From contig CAADGV010000026.1 in NCBI GenBank assembly GCA_900696645.1, positions 62,001 through 126,000 on the forward strand: a stretch of DNA of 64,000 nucleotides, read 5' to 3'. The first letter of the stretch is position 1, and every line of letters begins with the position of its first letter. Source of the DNA: an uncultured Chlorobiota bacterium (lineage in GTDB: Bacteria > Bacteroidota > Ignavibacteria > UBA10030 > UBA6906). Positions 1 through 9,046 of the stretch are shown in pieces. The notes beneath the pieces are model-generated. The model worked only from the letters and a program-made list of their open reading frames with translations. It did no database searches and was not told the origin of the DNA. The position numbers and the translations under genes were made by a program.

Positions 1-1301
1 ATTCCCGACAGTCGTACGGATCGTCCTTCTTGCCTCCAATATTCTTCTTTCCATCGTATCCGGCCCTGTTTCGAAATAAATGATGTGAAGAATCTCAGTC
101 TGTCCGGTTCAACATTGCCGTAATTGAACTGAAGCATGCCTGAAGATTCTGTGAAGGAGAGCCTCCTCGGATTTGAAAACACAATCGTTCCGGAGATTTC
201 GGAAGAATTCTTCCAAAAATCACTTGTTACAATCCTGTATCTGTGCGGTCCAGTTGGAAAAAGCGATGTGTTGATGATACCTGCGTTGTCAGTCTGGGGA
301 TGGTGAAAGGGAAGACGGTTGGGTGAGTTCATGTAGAGCTTTGCAATCTTGCCACCTTCCTCTCCAACCAAACCGTAGTCAAAATACAAACCCGACTGCA
401 AGTCGCCGGAAGAAGGAGCCCTGTCGAGCTGCACGGAGTAAATCAACGAATCGTTGAGGAAGACCCTATTGCTGTACACGCCGTTTCGGAATCGCGAATT
501 GTCGATTCTATCCCGAACATCAACAGCAAAGCCGAATAAACCGCTCGCGTAGATCGTGTCACGGATTATGGATATGCCTTGCACGGGATTCTTGAACCGA
601 ATCACATAAGAATCGAACGATCCGTTTACGGCCGATTCTTCTCCGACGGGCGTTACCGCTAAAAGGTAGAAGCTGGGAAAGAGATTGTCGGGAAACGTGA
701 AGTTAGGAGAAAGCAGCGGGTTGACAAAGTTCCTGTTCTGATCGCGTATCTCGAAATGGAGGTGAGGGGAGCCTGTGCCCGTTTCACCGGTGTATGCGAT
801 GAGATCGCCTTTCTTCACGGGAAACTGCATCGGCCCGCAATCAATATCAACCGGATAGCGTTCGAGCCGGAGTTGTTCCTTTTCTACAAATGCATCAAGC
901 GCATCATTGAAGTTTCTCAGGTGTGCGTAGGTCGTCGCAAATCCGTCCGAATGACGAACCCAGAGCATTTTGCCGTATCCGGTAGGACTCACGAGAATCC
1001 GTTCAACATATCCCTCACGCGAAGCGAAAACTCTGAATCCGGTATCATCTCCTGTGCTGACATCAATACCGCCATGGAAATGTGTACTGCGATACTCGGC
1101 AAATACCGACGTGACAAGCCGGCCTGCATCGGTTGGCCACATGTAATCGGAGAAATCCGTGCGGAGAGAATCGTAGAGAAATCTGGCTGGCGACAAGAGG
1201 CGAAGCGCCTCTTCACCGCTGTTCGGATATTCAGTGACGGGGGAACGAATAAGCGAGAGGAAGAAGATGCAGCACAAACACAAAACAAAAAACCTGACCA
1301 T
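1..1301 (-). CDS. Secreted M23 (LytM-type) metallopeptidase, 3' end outside window
   Basis: This frame is open from an ATG at 1301 to the window edge (433 codons), so the C-terminus is missing. The first 20 residues form a hydrophobic signal peptide (MVRFFVLCLCCIFFLSLIRS). The zinc-peptidase motifs of family M23 are all visible: HFHGGID at 74-80 (HxxxxxD), YAH at 125-127 and HLHFEI at 180-185. Family members cleave peptide cross-links in peptidoglycan or act as amidase activators in the periplasm. About 240 further residues follow the catalytic domain; they look beta-rich and I do not recognise them. The gene starts 17 nt after the ParA stop, with a GGGGG stretch just upstream of the ATG, so it is probably the last gene of the FAH-ParA-M23 group. 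Family assignment is secure; the physiological substrate is inferred. Confidence 0.88.
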   Translation of the reverse strand, partial: MVRFFVLCLCCIFFLSLIRSPVTEYPNSGEEALRLLSPARFLYDSLRTDFSDYMWPTDAGRLVTSVFAEYRSTHFHGGIDVSTGDDTGFRVFASREGYVERILVSPTGYGKMLWVRHSDGFATTYAHLRNFNDALDAFVEKEQLRLERYPVDIDCGPMQFPVKKGDLIAYTGETGTGSPHLHFEIRDQNRNFVNPLLSPNFTFPDNLFPSFYLLAVTPVGEESAVNGSFDSYVIRFKNPVQGISIIRDTIYASGLFGFAVDVRDRIDNSRFRNGVYSNRVFLNDSLIYSVQLDRAPSSGDLQSGLYFDYGLVGEEGGKIAKLYMNSPNRLPFHHPQTDNAGIINTSLFPTGPHRYRIVTSDFWKNSSEISGTIVFSNPRRLSFTESSGMLQFNYGNVEPDRLRFFTSFISKQGRIRWKEEYWRQEGRSVRLSG

Positions 1302-1318
1302 GTACCCCCGTGAAGAAG

Positions 1319-2140
1319 CTACGCCTGGCGGCTTAAAGCGATAGGCTCCGCCGCCTTCGGCATTACCGGTTTCGTTGTTGAACTCCGCCCGGATATTTCG
1401 CGGGCAAGGTCAAGATACGCTTGTGCGCCGAGGGAGTTGATGTCGTAGAGCAAGGCCGGCTTTCCATAGAAGCTTGCTTCTGAAAGAGGGGCATTGCGCG
1501 GAATGATGGATTCAAAAACATATTTCCGGTATTTTGCCTGCAACTCACGCGTCGTGATTTCCGTGACTTTCGTGCTTTGTTCGTACATCGTTAGAAGAAT
1601 ACCTTCTATCAAGATCATCTTGTTTGCAACCTCACGAATCCAGTCGATATACTTGAAAAACTTGTCGACTGCATCGAGTGCAAAATGTCCGGATTTGACG
1701 GGCACAAGCACGGAGTCGGCTGCCGTGAGTGCGTTGGTCGTGAGTCCGCGAAGGAACGGCGGGCAGTCAATGAGAACGTAATCATAATCATTCTCAACGG
1801 ATCGAAGCGCATTTTTCAGAATAAGCCGGTTGTCGGCAAGCTTCATCAGCCGCTCTTCACGCAGAAGAGTGTGAACATTTGCCGGTACAACGTGGAGATT
1901 CGGGATTTCTGTCTTGTGAACAGTGTGATTCAGTCCGCTAATGAAGTTGAACACCTCGAACATGCCGGACTTCGTGTTCGCTTCGGTGAAGCCGAGGCCG
2001 AGGCCGGAAGCTCCGGACGTATCAAGATCGATCAGAAGCGTTCGCTGGTCGCAGAAGGCGAGACTGGCGGCGAGATTTATTGCCGTCGTCGTCTTTCCAA
2101 CCCCGCCTTTGGGGATTGCAATTGCAATAACCTTTGCCAT
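1319..2140 (-). CDS. parA: ParA/Soj-family ATPase
   Basis: A 273-aa ParA/MinD-type ATPase. The deviant Walker A KGGVGKTT lies at residues 11-18, the Walker A' LLIDLDTSG at 35-43 and Walker B YVLIDCPP at 121-128. The family binds DNA non-specifically in its ATP form and moves chromosomes, plasmids or protein complexes, usually with a ParB partner. The ATG at 2140 was chosen because MAKVIAIAIPKGG is the canonical ParA N-terminus; the 35 codons upstream overlap the FAH gene and lack family similarity. The stretch after D40 reads TSGASG instead of the common PQGNAT. No ParB gene is visible nearby, so this may be an orphan ParA that positions something other than the chromosome. It sits 28 nt after the FAH gene and 17 nt before the M23 peptidase gene. 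Confidence 0.85.
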   Translation of the reverse strand: MAKVIAIAIPKGGVGKTTTAINLAASLAFCDQRTLLIDLDTSGASGLGLGFTEANTKSGMFEVFNFISGLNHTVHKTEIPNLHVVPANVHTLLREERLMKLADNRLILKNALRSVENDYDYVLIDCPPFLRGLTTNALTAADSVLVPVKSGHFALDAVDKFFKYIDWIREVANKMILIEGILLTMYEQSTKVTEITTRELQAKYRKYVFESIIPRNAPLSEASFYGKPALLYDINSLGAQAYLDLAREISGRSSTTKPVMPKAAEPIALSRQA

Positions 2141-2168
2141 AAGACTGTCATGTAAAATGATGGTGGGC

Positions 2169-2825
2169 TTACTGTATGCCGACCCGCAAAATTCCAACAG
2201 ACTCGAGTTCAGCTTCGAGTTGGTCTCCCGAGACAACTCCCCCAACGCCTTCGGGTGTACCGGTGAAAATCAAATCTCCAACCTCAAGAGTAAAAATCGA
2301 AGAGATGTAAGCAATCATCTCCTCAATCGAAAAAATCATGTTCCGTGTGTTCGAGTGTTGCCGCACAACTCCGTTTACTTTCAGCGTGATGTCGAGATTG
2401 TGCGGGTTAGTGACATGCTCCTTCTCCACTGCGTCCGACAACGGCGCCGATGTGTCGAATCCTTTTGCAACCGACCACGGCAACCCTTTCTTCTTCGCTT
2501 CCGATTGAACATCCCGCAGAGTCATGTCCAACCCGACAGCATATCCGTACACATATTCCATCGCTTCATGCTTCGGGATTCTTGTTCCGCTTTTCCCGAC
2601 CACAACTACCATCTCGACTTCGTGGTGAAGTTCCGACGAGAACCGCGGAATCACAACGCTGCTGCCATCGTGCACGATGGCGGTAGAGGGTTTCAAGAAA
2701 AGCACAGGCGCTTCGGGCGTCTCGGCGTTCATCTCTTTCGCATGCGCCGCATAGTTACGCCCGAGGCAGACAATTTTACCTACTGGGAATTTCTTGTCAG
2801 AATGCCGGAATTGGACCAGAGCCAT
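2169..2825 (-). CDS. Fumarylacetoacetate hydrolase family protein (acylpyruvase-like)
   Basis: A 218-aa protein of the FAH superfamily, which cleaves C-C bonds in acylpyruvates, oxaloacetate or related 2-oxo acids using a divalent metal. The compact length matches single-domain FAHD1/YcgM-type acylpyruvases. Likely metal ligands are E69 and E71 in ELHHEVEM and D100 in GLDMTLRDVQ; the C-terminal TGTPEGVG loop is also diagnostic. I chose the ATG at 2825 (MALVQFRHSD), because GKIVCLGRNYAAHA then falls at the usual distance from the N-terminus. The upstream 16 residues of the longer frame are not conserved-looking. It is the first gene of a minus-strand group with parA and the M23 peptidase, and is divergent from purM across 132 nt. 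The exact substrate cannot be told from sequence. Confidence 0.85.
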   Translation of the reverse strand: MALVQFRHSDKKFPVGKIVCLGRNYAAHAKEMNAETPEAPVLFLKPSTAIVHDGSSVVIPRFSSELHHEVEMVVVVGKSGTRIPKHEAMEYVYGYAVGLDMTLRDVQSEAKKKGLPWSVAKGFDTSAPLSDAVEKEHVTNPHNLDITLKVNGVVRQHSNTRNMIFSIEEMIAYISSIFTLEVGDLIFTGTPEGVGGVVSGDQLEAELESVGILRVGIQ

Positions 2826-2957
2826 CAACAGTGTACGGTAACTCGCTACGGCTGAATATAACGAGCTAAACAACTTTTATCAAGGGAAATCGTGACAAAA
2901 TTGCATTGCTTTTGTCTGCGAGAATCTCTAACATTTTGCCATTCAAGTTCTTCTTCA

Positions 2958-3974
2958 ATGGAAGGGATTAAGTTGGCGCAAACCTATGCAAAAGCCGGCG
3001 TGGATATTGGGAAAGGTGACCGGCTTGTCAAACATATCAAGAAAGCCGTCCGCTCAACATTCAACAAATCAGTAATCGGGGGCATCGGCTCGTTCGGAGC
3101 ATTGTTCGACGGAACGTTCAAGGGATATCAGTCGCCTGTTCTTGTCTCAAGCGTTGATGGCGTCGGCACGAAACTGATGGTTGCTCACATGATGAACAAG
3201 CACAACACAGTCGGGCAGGATTTGGTGAATCACTGCGTGAATGACATTCTTGCTTGCGGCGCACGTCCCCTTTTTTTCATGGATTATTTTGCGTGCGGGA
3301 AGCTTGATCTCACAATAGCGCGAGATGTTATCGACGGGTTCGTCAAAGCATGCAAAGAAAACAGATGTTCCTTGATTGGCGGCGAAACTGCCGAGATGCC
3401 CGGCTTCTACAACGAGAACGAATACGATCTTGCCGGAACGATTGTCGGAGTTGTTGAGAAGAAGAAGATCATTGACGGAAAGAGAATTCGAAAAGGAGAT
3501 GTTCTTGTTGGACTACGTTCGACGGGATTGCACACTAACGGATACTCACTGGCCCGCTCAGTTCTGCTTCCCGTGTTTAGATTGGATCAGCATATCGATG
3601 AACTCGGATCAACGGTCGGCGAGGCATTGCTTGCTGTACACCGATCGTATCTGAAACCTGTGCAAGATGTGATAGGGAAATTTGATGTGAATGGCCTCTC
3701 CCATATTACAGGCGGTGGCCTTGTCGGCAACACAATGCGGATTATACCGAAGAATTTGAAACTGAAGATTGATTGGAGTGCGTGGGATCGTAATGCCATC
3801 TTCAGTCTCATTCAACGTGTTGGCAGCGTTCCTGAAGAAGATATGCGGCAGGCATTCAATCTCGGTATCGGACTAATCATTATCATTCCGCCTGCACAAG
3901 CCGATAGGGTTTTGCGCTTCTTGAAGAGAAGAGGGGAGCTTCCCGTTGTTGTCGGTGAGGTGGTTCGTCGATAA
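2958..3974 (+). CDS. purM: Phosphoribosylformylglycinamidine cyclo-ligase
   Basis: AIR synthetase, the fifth step of purine synthesis, converts FGAM to AIR with ATP in the cytoplasm. Family hallmarks are TYAKAGVDIGKGD at the N-terminus, SSVDGVGTKL (nucleotide loop), GGETAEMPG, GLRSTGLHTNGYSLAR and HITGGGLVGN. From the ATG at 2958 the product is 338 aa, close to the roughly 345 aa of E. coli PurM. The longer frame adds 22 residues (MTKLHCFCLRE...) unlike any PurM, so I discount it. No clear Shine-Dalgarno is seen, which leaves the exact start slightly open. It stands alone, divergent from the FAH gene and convergent with the small lipoprotein gene (5-nt gap). Confidence 0.95.
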   Translation: MEGIKLAQTYAKAGVDIGKGDRLVKHIKKAVRSTFNKSVIGGIGSFGALFDGTFKGYQSPVLVSSVDGVGTKLMVAHMMNKHNTVGQDLVNHCVNDILACGARPLFFMDYFACGKLDLTIARDVIDGFVKACKENRCSLIGGETAEMPGFYNENEYDLAGTIVGVVEKKKIIDGKRIRKGDVLVGLRSTGLHTNGYSLARSVLLPVFRLDQHIDELGSTVGEALLAVHRSYLKPVQDVIGKFDVNGLSHITGGGLVGNTMRIIPKNLKLKIDWSAWDRNAIFSLIQRVGSVPEEDMRQAFNLGIGLIIIIPPAQADRVLRFLKRRGELPVVVGEVVRR

Positions 3975-3979
3975 ATGTT

Positions 3980-4300
3980 TTATGGAGGTGGGATTCGTTT
4001 CATCCTCTCATCAATTCGCCGCAGAACGTTGTCGTAGAATTCCTTCCACACTCGCGTGTCTTTGTTGTACTCTCGCACCGTCGCCCTGAATTGTTCCGCT
4101 GTAACTTCGTGCCGCGCCAGAATTCTCTCCGCAACCGGGCTGACAACTGAATCGGGTTGTGCCTGGACGACAAGCGCGGAATCAACCAACTCGAGATAGA
4201 TCATCTCAAACTTCTTCGAATCGATTACCGCGACAGAAGATTTCCGTTCCGAGCAAGAAACCAGAAATAATAGCAAGGCAAAAGTGACGATTTGTCTCAT
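3980..4300 (-). CDS. Small lipoprotein, DUF4296-like
   Basis: A 106-aa predicted lipoprotein. From the ATG at 4300 the N-terminus is MRQIVTFALLLFLVSCSERK, a short hydrophobic segment followed by a lipobox (LVSC) with the lipidated Cys at residue 16. The mature part is charged and helical, with the pattern TAEQFRATVREYNKDTRVWKEFYDNV. That resembles DUF4296, a short lipoprotein family common in Bacteroidota with no known function. The match is by memory of the pattern, not by a search. The seven residues upstream in the longer frame (MDRRISC) would spoil the signal peptide and are excluded. It is convergent with purM and divergent from the efp promoter. Confidence 0.7.
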   Translation of the reverse strand: MRQIVTFALLLFLVSCSERKSSVAVIDSKKFEMIYLELVDSALVVQAQPDSVVSPVAERILARHEVTAEQFRATVREYNKDTRVWKEFYDNVLRRIDERMKRIPPP

Positions 4301-4387
4301 GCATGATATCCTTCTGTCCAAAGAGTAGTCAATCTGAACATCTTAATCAAGAAATCCTCCCTTGGAATCGCTTCCGCAGCCGTTTTC

Positions 4388-4416
4388 TTGACTTTCAGCG
4401 TCAATGTGGGTATATT
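4388..4416 (+). promoter_or_regulatory. Sigma70-type promoter of efp-accB-accC
   Basis: TTGACT (4388-4393), a 17-nt spacer and TATATT (4411-4416) form a near-consensus housekeeping promoter 67 nt before the efp ATG, in the only sizeable gap upstream of efp. Its form is the general bacterial one, not the TAnnTTTG type of classical Bacteroidetes. Confidence 0.55.
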
Positions 4417-4483
4417 TTTCACCCGTTCTGTTCAGAGTTTCGCCACACTATCTGTTCAATTCATTAAGACAAAATAAGGATTT

Positions 4484-5047
4484 ATGCCCTCGACATCAGA
4501 TTTTCGACCCGGTTTGGTTATCAAATACAATAACGAGCCTTGGACCATTATTGAGTTCCAGCACGTCAATCCGGGCAACTGGCGGGCGTTTGTACGCACG
4601 AAGTTGAAGAATTTGAAGAGCGGCAAAGTCATCGAAAACCGTTTCCGTGCCGGAGAGTCTATTGATATTATTCGCATCGAGCGAAAGCAATTCCAATATC
4701 TCTATCACGACGCCACAGGCTATGTGTTTATGGATCAGGAAAATTATGAGCAGATGGCCGTCCAAAAAGAACAGATCGGCAGCGGGGCTGACTTCCTGAA
4801 GGATGGCATTGTGGTGGATATTCTGATGAACGGCCCTGAAATCACCGGCGTCGAACTTCCCATTACTGTCGAACTTGCGGTTGTTGAGACAGTGCCGGGA
4901 GTGAAAGGCGACAGCGCCAATCCCGGAACAAAACCCGCGAGAGTTGAGACCGGAGCAACGGTTAATGTTCCGCTCTTCATCAATGAGGGGGACGTCGTTA
5001 AAGTCGATACACGAACGGGGCAATACCTCGAACGTGTAAAAAACTAA
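4484..5047 (+). CDS. efp: Elongation factor P
   Basis: A 187-aa EF-P, the usual length. It binds between the ribosomal P and E sites and rescues ribosomes stalled at polyproline. The KOW-like N-domain ([14 protein letters not shown]) and both OB domains are present, with the typical [11 protein letters not shown] end. The tip of the first-domain loop, which contacts the peptidyl-tRNA CCA end and normally carries a modified Lys or Arg, reads PGNWRAF at 30-36. Asn32 therefore occupies the place of E. coli Lys34. It is the first gene of an apparent efp-accB-accC run behind a strong promoter. The start [10 protein letters not shown] matches family N-termini. Confidence 0.96.
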   Translation: MPSTSDFRPGLVIKYNNEPWTIIEFQHVNPGNWRAFVRTKLKNLKSGKVIENRFRAGESIDIIRIERKQFQYLYHDATGYVFMDQENYEQMAVQKEQIGSGADFLKDGIVVDILMNGPEITGVELPITVELAVVETVPGVKGDSANPGTKPARVETGATVNVPLFINEGDVVKVDTRTGQYLERVKN

Positions 5048-5090
5048 ACCTCCTACCCGAACTACTACGTGCCATCAATCAGGAGTCTGC

Positions 5091-5594
5091 ATGGACATTG
5101 AATACGTAACAAAACTCATCGAACTTGTTTCAGAAAGCAAGGTTGACGAGATTGAAATTGAGGAGGATGGAAAGAAGATTCGCATTGCAAAAACTCATCA
5201 ATCGGCTGCCGCTCCGACTCAAACCGTATATCAAGTTGCTCCACCACAGAATTCTTTGCCACAACCATCGGTAATGCCGGTTGCACCCGTTTCACAAACG
5301 CAGGCTCCGGCTGTTCCCGCGGCGCAACCCGCTCCGGCCGCAACAGGCCCGAAGTTCCATGAAGTCAAATCTCCAATTGTCGGGACATTCTACCGTTCCC
5401 CGGCGCCGGAGGCACCGGCATTTGTACAGGTCGGTGGAACGGTTCAAAAAGGTTCAGTGCTCTGCATTGTTGAAGCGATGAAACTGATGAATGAAATCGA
5501 ATCGGATGTGGCGGGAAAAATAGTAGAAATCAAAGTCGAAAACGGCCAGCCTGTCGAATACGATCAGGTGCTCTTTCTGATTGAGCCAGCCTAA
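5091..5594 (+). CDS. accB: Biotin carboxyl carrier protein of acetyl-CoA carboxylase
   Basis: A 167-aa BCCP subunit of acetyl-CoA carboxylase, which starts fatty acid synthesis. The C-terminal biotinyl domain carries the canonical [12 protein letters not shown]; the Lys of AMKLM is the biotin attachment site. Residues about 45-85 form an Ala/Pro/Gln-rich flexible linker, and the N-terminal third ([21 protein letters not shown]) is the conserved assembly region. A Shine-Dalgarno AGGAG lies 6 nt before the ATG. It is 43 nt downstream of efp and 14 nt upstream of accC, so the three are almost certainly co-transcribed. Confidence 0.96.
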   Translation: MDIEYVTKLIELVSESKVDEIEIEEDGKKIRIAKTHQSAAAPTQTVYQVAPPQNSLPQPSVMPVAPVSQTQAPAVPAAQPAPAATGPKFHEVKSPIVGTFYRSPAPEAPAFVQVGGTVQKGSVLCIVEAMKLMNEIESDVAGKIVEIKVENGQPVEYDQVLFLIEPA

Positions 5595-5608
5595 TTTCGG
5601 GAGAGCCC

Positions 5609-6955
5609 GTGTTCAACAAAGTTCTGATCGCCAATCGTGGAGAAATAGCCCTCCGGATCATTCGAGTCTGTAAGCAGTTCGGAATCAAGACAGTTGCCGT
5701 TTACTCGCAAGCCGACCGCGACTCTCTCCACGTGAAGTTTGCCGACGAAGCTGTCTGTATCGGCCCGCCACCGAGCAAAGAGAGCTACCTCAAGATTCCC
5801 CGTATCATCGCGGCTGCGGAAATCACCGCTGCTGAAGCGATTCATCCCGGCTACGGATTTCTTGCTGAGAATGCCCAATTTGCAGAGATATGTCGAACAT
5901 CGGGCATCAAGTTCATCGGCCCGAACCCTGAGATGATCTCGGCAATGGGTGACAAAGCCCTTGCGAAAGATACGATGAAGAAGGCCGGGGTTCCCGTGGT
6001 GCCTGGCAGTGACGGAGAAGTGGACGACGTGGATGAGGCAAAAAAGGTGGCGAAGGAAATAGGATTTCCTGTCATCATCAAAGCAGTTGCCGGAGGCGGG
6101 GGAAGAGGGATGAGGATTGTGCGCGAAGAGCAGGAACTTGAGAACGCGTTCATGACGGCGCGGCATGAAGCCGAAACCGGATTCAGCAACCCTGCCGTGT
6201 ATATCGAGAAATATGTCGAGCAGCCGCGGCATATTGAAATTCAGGTGTTCGGCGACCAGCACGGGAACGTGATTCATTTCGGCGAGCGTGATTGTTCCGT
6301 CCAGCGTCGCCATCAGAAACTCATCGAGGAATCTCCCTCACCGTTTGTTGATGAAGTTCTTCGGCAGAAGATGGGAGATGCAGCAGTGAAGGGATGTGTG
6401 GCGGTGAACTATGAAGGCACCGGAACAATTGAATTTCTTGTTGATAAGGACAAGAATTTCTATTTCATGGAAATGAACACCCGCATTCAAGTCGAGCATC
6501 CCGTAACAGAGGAAGTAACAGCACATGACCTGATCAAGCTTCAGTTGAGGGTTGCCGCAGGCGAAAAGCTGCCGCGCAGAAAAATCCGCCGCGAAGGACA
6601 CGCAATCGAATGCCGTATCAATGCCGAAGATCCAGCAAACAATTTCCGTCCCAATCCGGGACGTGTAACTGATTTTCATATGCCGGGGGGATTCGGAGTC
6701 CGTGTTGACACGCATTGTTACGCGGGGTATGTCGTGCCGCCGTTCTATGATTCGTTGCTGGCGAAACTTGTCGTGTATGCCCAGACCCGTGAAGGCGCAA
6801 TCCAGAAAATGGCCGGAGCGCTGGATGAGTTTACAATTCAGGGAATCAAAACAACAATTCCGTTTCACAGACAGGTGATGCAGGATTCCCGATTTATCAG
6901 CGGAAAGTTTGATACGAGTTTTCTTGACACGTTCCAGTTCAAACCTGAAGAATAG
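5609..6955 (+). CDS. accC: Acetyl-CoA carboxylase biotin carboxylase subunit
   Basis: A 448-aa biotin carboxylase, full length for AccC. It carboxylates the biotin on AccB using ATP and bicarbonate. The N-terminus [18 protein letters not shown], the glycine-rich ATP-grasp loop [33 protein letters not shown], and [14 protein letters not shown] (metal and catalytic residues) are all intact. The start is GTG at 5609, 14 nt after the accB stop, with GGGAG a few bases upstream. There is no sign of fusion to a carboxyltransferase domain, so the subunits are separate as in most bacteria. Confidence 0.97.
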   Translation: MFNKVLIANRGEIALRIIRVCKQFGIKTVAVYSQADRDSLHVKFADEAVCIGPPPSKESYLKIPRIIAAAEITAAEAIHPGYGFLAENAQFAEICRTSGIKFIGPNPEMISAMGDKALAKDTMKKAGVPVVPGSDGEVDDVDEAKKVAKEIGFPVIIKAVAGGGGRGMRIVREEQELENAFMTARHEAETGFSNPAVYIEKYVEQPRHIEIQVFGDQHGNVIHFGERDCSVQRRHQKLIEESPSPFVDEVLRQKMGDAAVKGCVAVNYEGTGTIEFLVDKDKNFYFMEMNTRIQVEHPVTEEVTAHDLIKLQLRVAAGEKLPRRKIRREGHAIECRINAEDPANNFRPNPGRVTDFHMPGGFGVRVDTHCYAGYVVPPFYDSLLAKLVVYAQTREGAIQKMAGALDEFTIQGIKTTIPFHRQVMQDSRFISGKFDTSFLDTFQFKPEE

Positions 6956-7032
6956 GTTCATAGCATTAAACAGGGGTTTTACTTCTTCACACTACAATCG
7001 TCAATGATCCTTCAATCCTGAAAGGCCCAATC

Positions 7033-7413
7033 ATGAATTTTCCCGCAGATCTCAAATACACAAAAGACCACGAGTGGTTGAAAGTTGACGGCGACACAGG
7101 CACAATCGGCATTACGGACTATGCGCAAGGCGAGTTGGGAGATGTCGTGTTTGTTGAGTTGCCCGCTATCGGCAAGGCGGTCAAAGCGCACGATTCATTC
7201 GGAACCATTGAAGCCGTGAAGGCCGTATCCGATTTGTATGCGCCGGTTTCCGGCTCCATTCTTGAAGTCAACAAAGAACTCGAGAAAAGTCCCGAAACCG
7301 TCAACAAAGATCCCTACGGCGCGGGGTGGATGGTGAAAATAAAACTCTCGAACGCGTCGGAACTGTCCGAACTGCTGGATGCGTCAGCCTACAAAGCGCT
7401 TATCGGCCAGTAA
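7033..7413 (+). CDS. gcvH: Glycine cleavage system H protein
   Basis: A 126-aa lipoyl carrier protein. It shuttles the methylamine group between P, T and L proteins of the glycine cleavage complex. The lipoylation site is the Lys in SFGTIEAVKAVSDLYAPVSG, and the N-terminus PADLKYTKDHEWLKVDGDTGTI is typical. Length matches the family. No gcvT, gcvP or lipoate genes are adjacent. The gap of 77 nt from accC holds no obvious promoter, so read-through from the acc genes is possible, placing two swinging-arm carriers (biotin and lipoate) side by side. Confidence 0.96.
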   Translation: MNFPADLKYTKDHEWLKVDGDTGTIGITDYAQGELGDVVFVELPAIGKAVKAHDSFGTIEAVKAVSDLYAPVSGSILEVNKELEKSPETVNKDPYGAGWMVKIKLSNASELSELLDASAYKALIGQ

Positions 7414-7466
7414 CGTCCGGCGTTGTTCATAAGGGTTTTCGTGTTTCATGAACAGGGGAGAAAAAC

Positions 7467-7955
7467 ATGAACGCTCGTTTTCGTATTGTGCTGGCAACGG
7501 CAGCGGTTTGCATAGGTGTTTCCGTAAGTACCGCACAGGATTTCGACTACGAAATCCGGTTGACAAACGGAGAACGCTATGCCAACGTTGCCCTTGTTGA
7601 ATTGGGCGGCGATACCCTTCATTTCCTCCACAAGAAAAACTTCCCTGATTGGGTTCTTCTCGATTCGCTGACGGAAATCCGGCGTGAACGGACCGGCGCG
7701 ATTTTGCCCGCAACAATTATCGGCGGGGCAGGCGGGGGAGCGATCGGATTTGCGCTAAAGCCCGTTGCACGCGATCAGGAACAAGCGGATATCTACAGCG
7801 CGGCGTTTGGCTTTGTGGTGGGCGGAGTTGCTGGTTTTTTCCTGGGATCGAAGATCCTTCCCGACGAAGTGTATGATCTCGCAACGATGGATCGCGAAGC
7901 CAAAACTGAGACAATGAGCCGAATTACCAAGCCAAAACCGGATCCCGTTCACTAG
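7467..7955 (+). CDS. Exported protein with two glycine-zipper membrane segments, function unknown
   Basis: A 162-aa protein that I do not recognise. Residues 1-23 form a signal peptide ending in VSTAQ. The next part (about 25-75) is beta-like with DYEIRLTNGERYANVALVELGGDTLHF, as seen in small periplasmic domains that begin many FCB-group hypothetical proteins. Two glycine-rich hydrophobic segments follow (about 78-96 and 110-128; GGAGGGAIGFAL and GFVVGGVAGFFLG), suggesting a helical hairpin in a membrane. The tail is charged. A good Shine-Dalgarno GGGGAG lies 6 nt before the ATG. It overlaps the 3' end of the convergent radical SAM gene by 4 nt. Confidence 0.65.
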   Translation: MNARFRIVLATAAVCIGVSVSTAQDFDYEIRLTNGERYANVALVELGGDTLHFLHKKNFPDWVLLDSLTEIRRERTGAILPATIIGGAGGGAIGFALKPVARDQEQADIYSAAFGFVVGGVAGFFLGSKILPDEVYDLATMDREAKTETMSRITKPKPDPVH

Positions 7956-9034
7956 CGTGAGAATAGCTCGAGTTGCTGACGAGGACTTTCAGGGCCGGCA
8001 TTCGTTCGAAAATGTTCTGTCGAAAGCCCGCTCCATCGTTTGTGTAGATTGTACTTGCGCACGTGGATATCGAACAAATTGTTGATCGCCTCCGCAATCT
8101 CGCCTTCTCCTTTCATCCTTTTTCCAAAACAAGAACTGCTCAGCTCTCCTTCACGTGTATCCTTGATTCTGTTTAGAATTTTCCCCGCACGGTTGGGCAA
8201 CTCACGCTTCAGCCAATCGAGAAACAACGGCTTTACGGCTCCGGGCAGGCGCAGCAGAATATAGCCGGCACTTGTGGCGCCATGTTCTTTTGCCGCCTTC
8301 AAGATCGACGGCAACTCCTCATCGGTCAGTCCCGGAATCATCGGAGCGGCGTTTACACCGACCGGAATGCCATTCTTTGCCAGCTCTTCTATTGCTTTCA
8401 ACCGGTTGGCAGGCGTCGAGGTTCTCGGCTCCATCTTTCGGATCAGTTCAGCATCAAGACTCGTAATCGAGATCATGATGTGAATGAGATGCAGCTTTGC
8501 CATCTCCTGAAGAATATCGATGTCCCGCAAGACGAGGGCGTTTTTCGTTACCATACCGACAGGATTTCTGAACTTCAGAAATACTTCAAGACACTGTCTC
8601 GTGAGCTGCAACTTTCTCTCAACAGGTTGATAGCAATCCGTGTTGCCGGAGAAAGCTACCATTTGAGGCTGCCAGCTTTTCTTTCGGAATATTTCTTCAA
8701 GCAAGCGTGCCGCGTTCAACTTCACCATGATCTTCGATTCGAAATCGAGGCCGGCGGAAAAGCCGAGATATTCGTGCGACGGACGGGCGTAACAGTAAAT
8801 GCAACCATGCTCGCAACCGCGATAGGGATTGATGCTGTAGTCAAACGGTAAATCAGGTGAATCGTTCTTTGCGAGAATCGATTTTGACGAATCGGGATAG
8901 AACGTCGTTTGCAGTTGCGGTTCGCCATCTTCATACTCGAGATCTATATCCAACGGTTCGAGATGTGTTTTCTCGAATCTGTTGGGAGTGTTGAAACCCG
9001 AACCTCTTCCTTTTCTCGTTCCGCTATCTCTCAT
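7952..9034 (-). CDS. PA0069-family radical SAM protein (SplB-like)
   Basis: A 360-aa radical SAM enzyme. The [4Fe-4S] motif is CEHGCIYC (CxxxCxxC) in NPYRGCEHGCIYCYARPSHE near residue 73, and downstream ITSLDAELIRKMEPRTSTP is the region characteristic of the Rv2578c/PA0069 and spore photoproduct lyase-related group. The family is widely conserved with no established reaction, so no substrate is assigned. AGGAG lies 7 nt before the ATG at 9034. It follows pheA with a 12-nt gap and is probably co-transcribed with it; I see no functional link between them. Confidence 0.85.
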   Translation of the reverse strand: MRDSGTRKGRGSGFNTPNRFEKTHLEPLDIDLEYEDGEPQLQTTFYPDSSKSILAKNDSPDLPFDYSINPYRGCEHGCIYCYARPSHEYLGFSAGLDFESKIMVKLNAARLLEEIFRKKSWQPQMVAFSGNTDCYQPVERKLQLTRQCLEVFLKFRNPVGMVTKNALVLRDIDILQEMAKLHLIHIMISITSLDAELIRKMEPRTSTPANRLKAIEELAKNGIPVGVNAAPMIPGLTDEELPSILKAAKEHGATSAGYILLRLPGAVKPLFLDWLKRELPNRAGKILNRIKDTREGELSSSCFGKRMKGEGEIAEAINNLFDIHVRKYNLHKRWSGLSTEHFRTNAGPESPRQQLELFSR

Positions 9035-9046
9035 TCATCACTCCTG

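Noticed and set aside
756-1313. 185-codon plus-strand frame
   Set aside because: It overlaps the M23 peptidase on the minus strand, which has HxxxD, YAH and HLHFE motifs and a signal peptide.
7424-7454. Inverted repeat TGTTCAT ... ATGAACA between gcvH and the next gene
   Set aside because: The arms are 7 bp with a 17-nt loop and no T-run follows; it overlaps the next gene's leader and is not convincing as terminator or operator.
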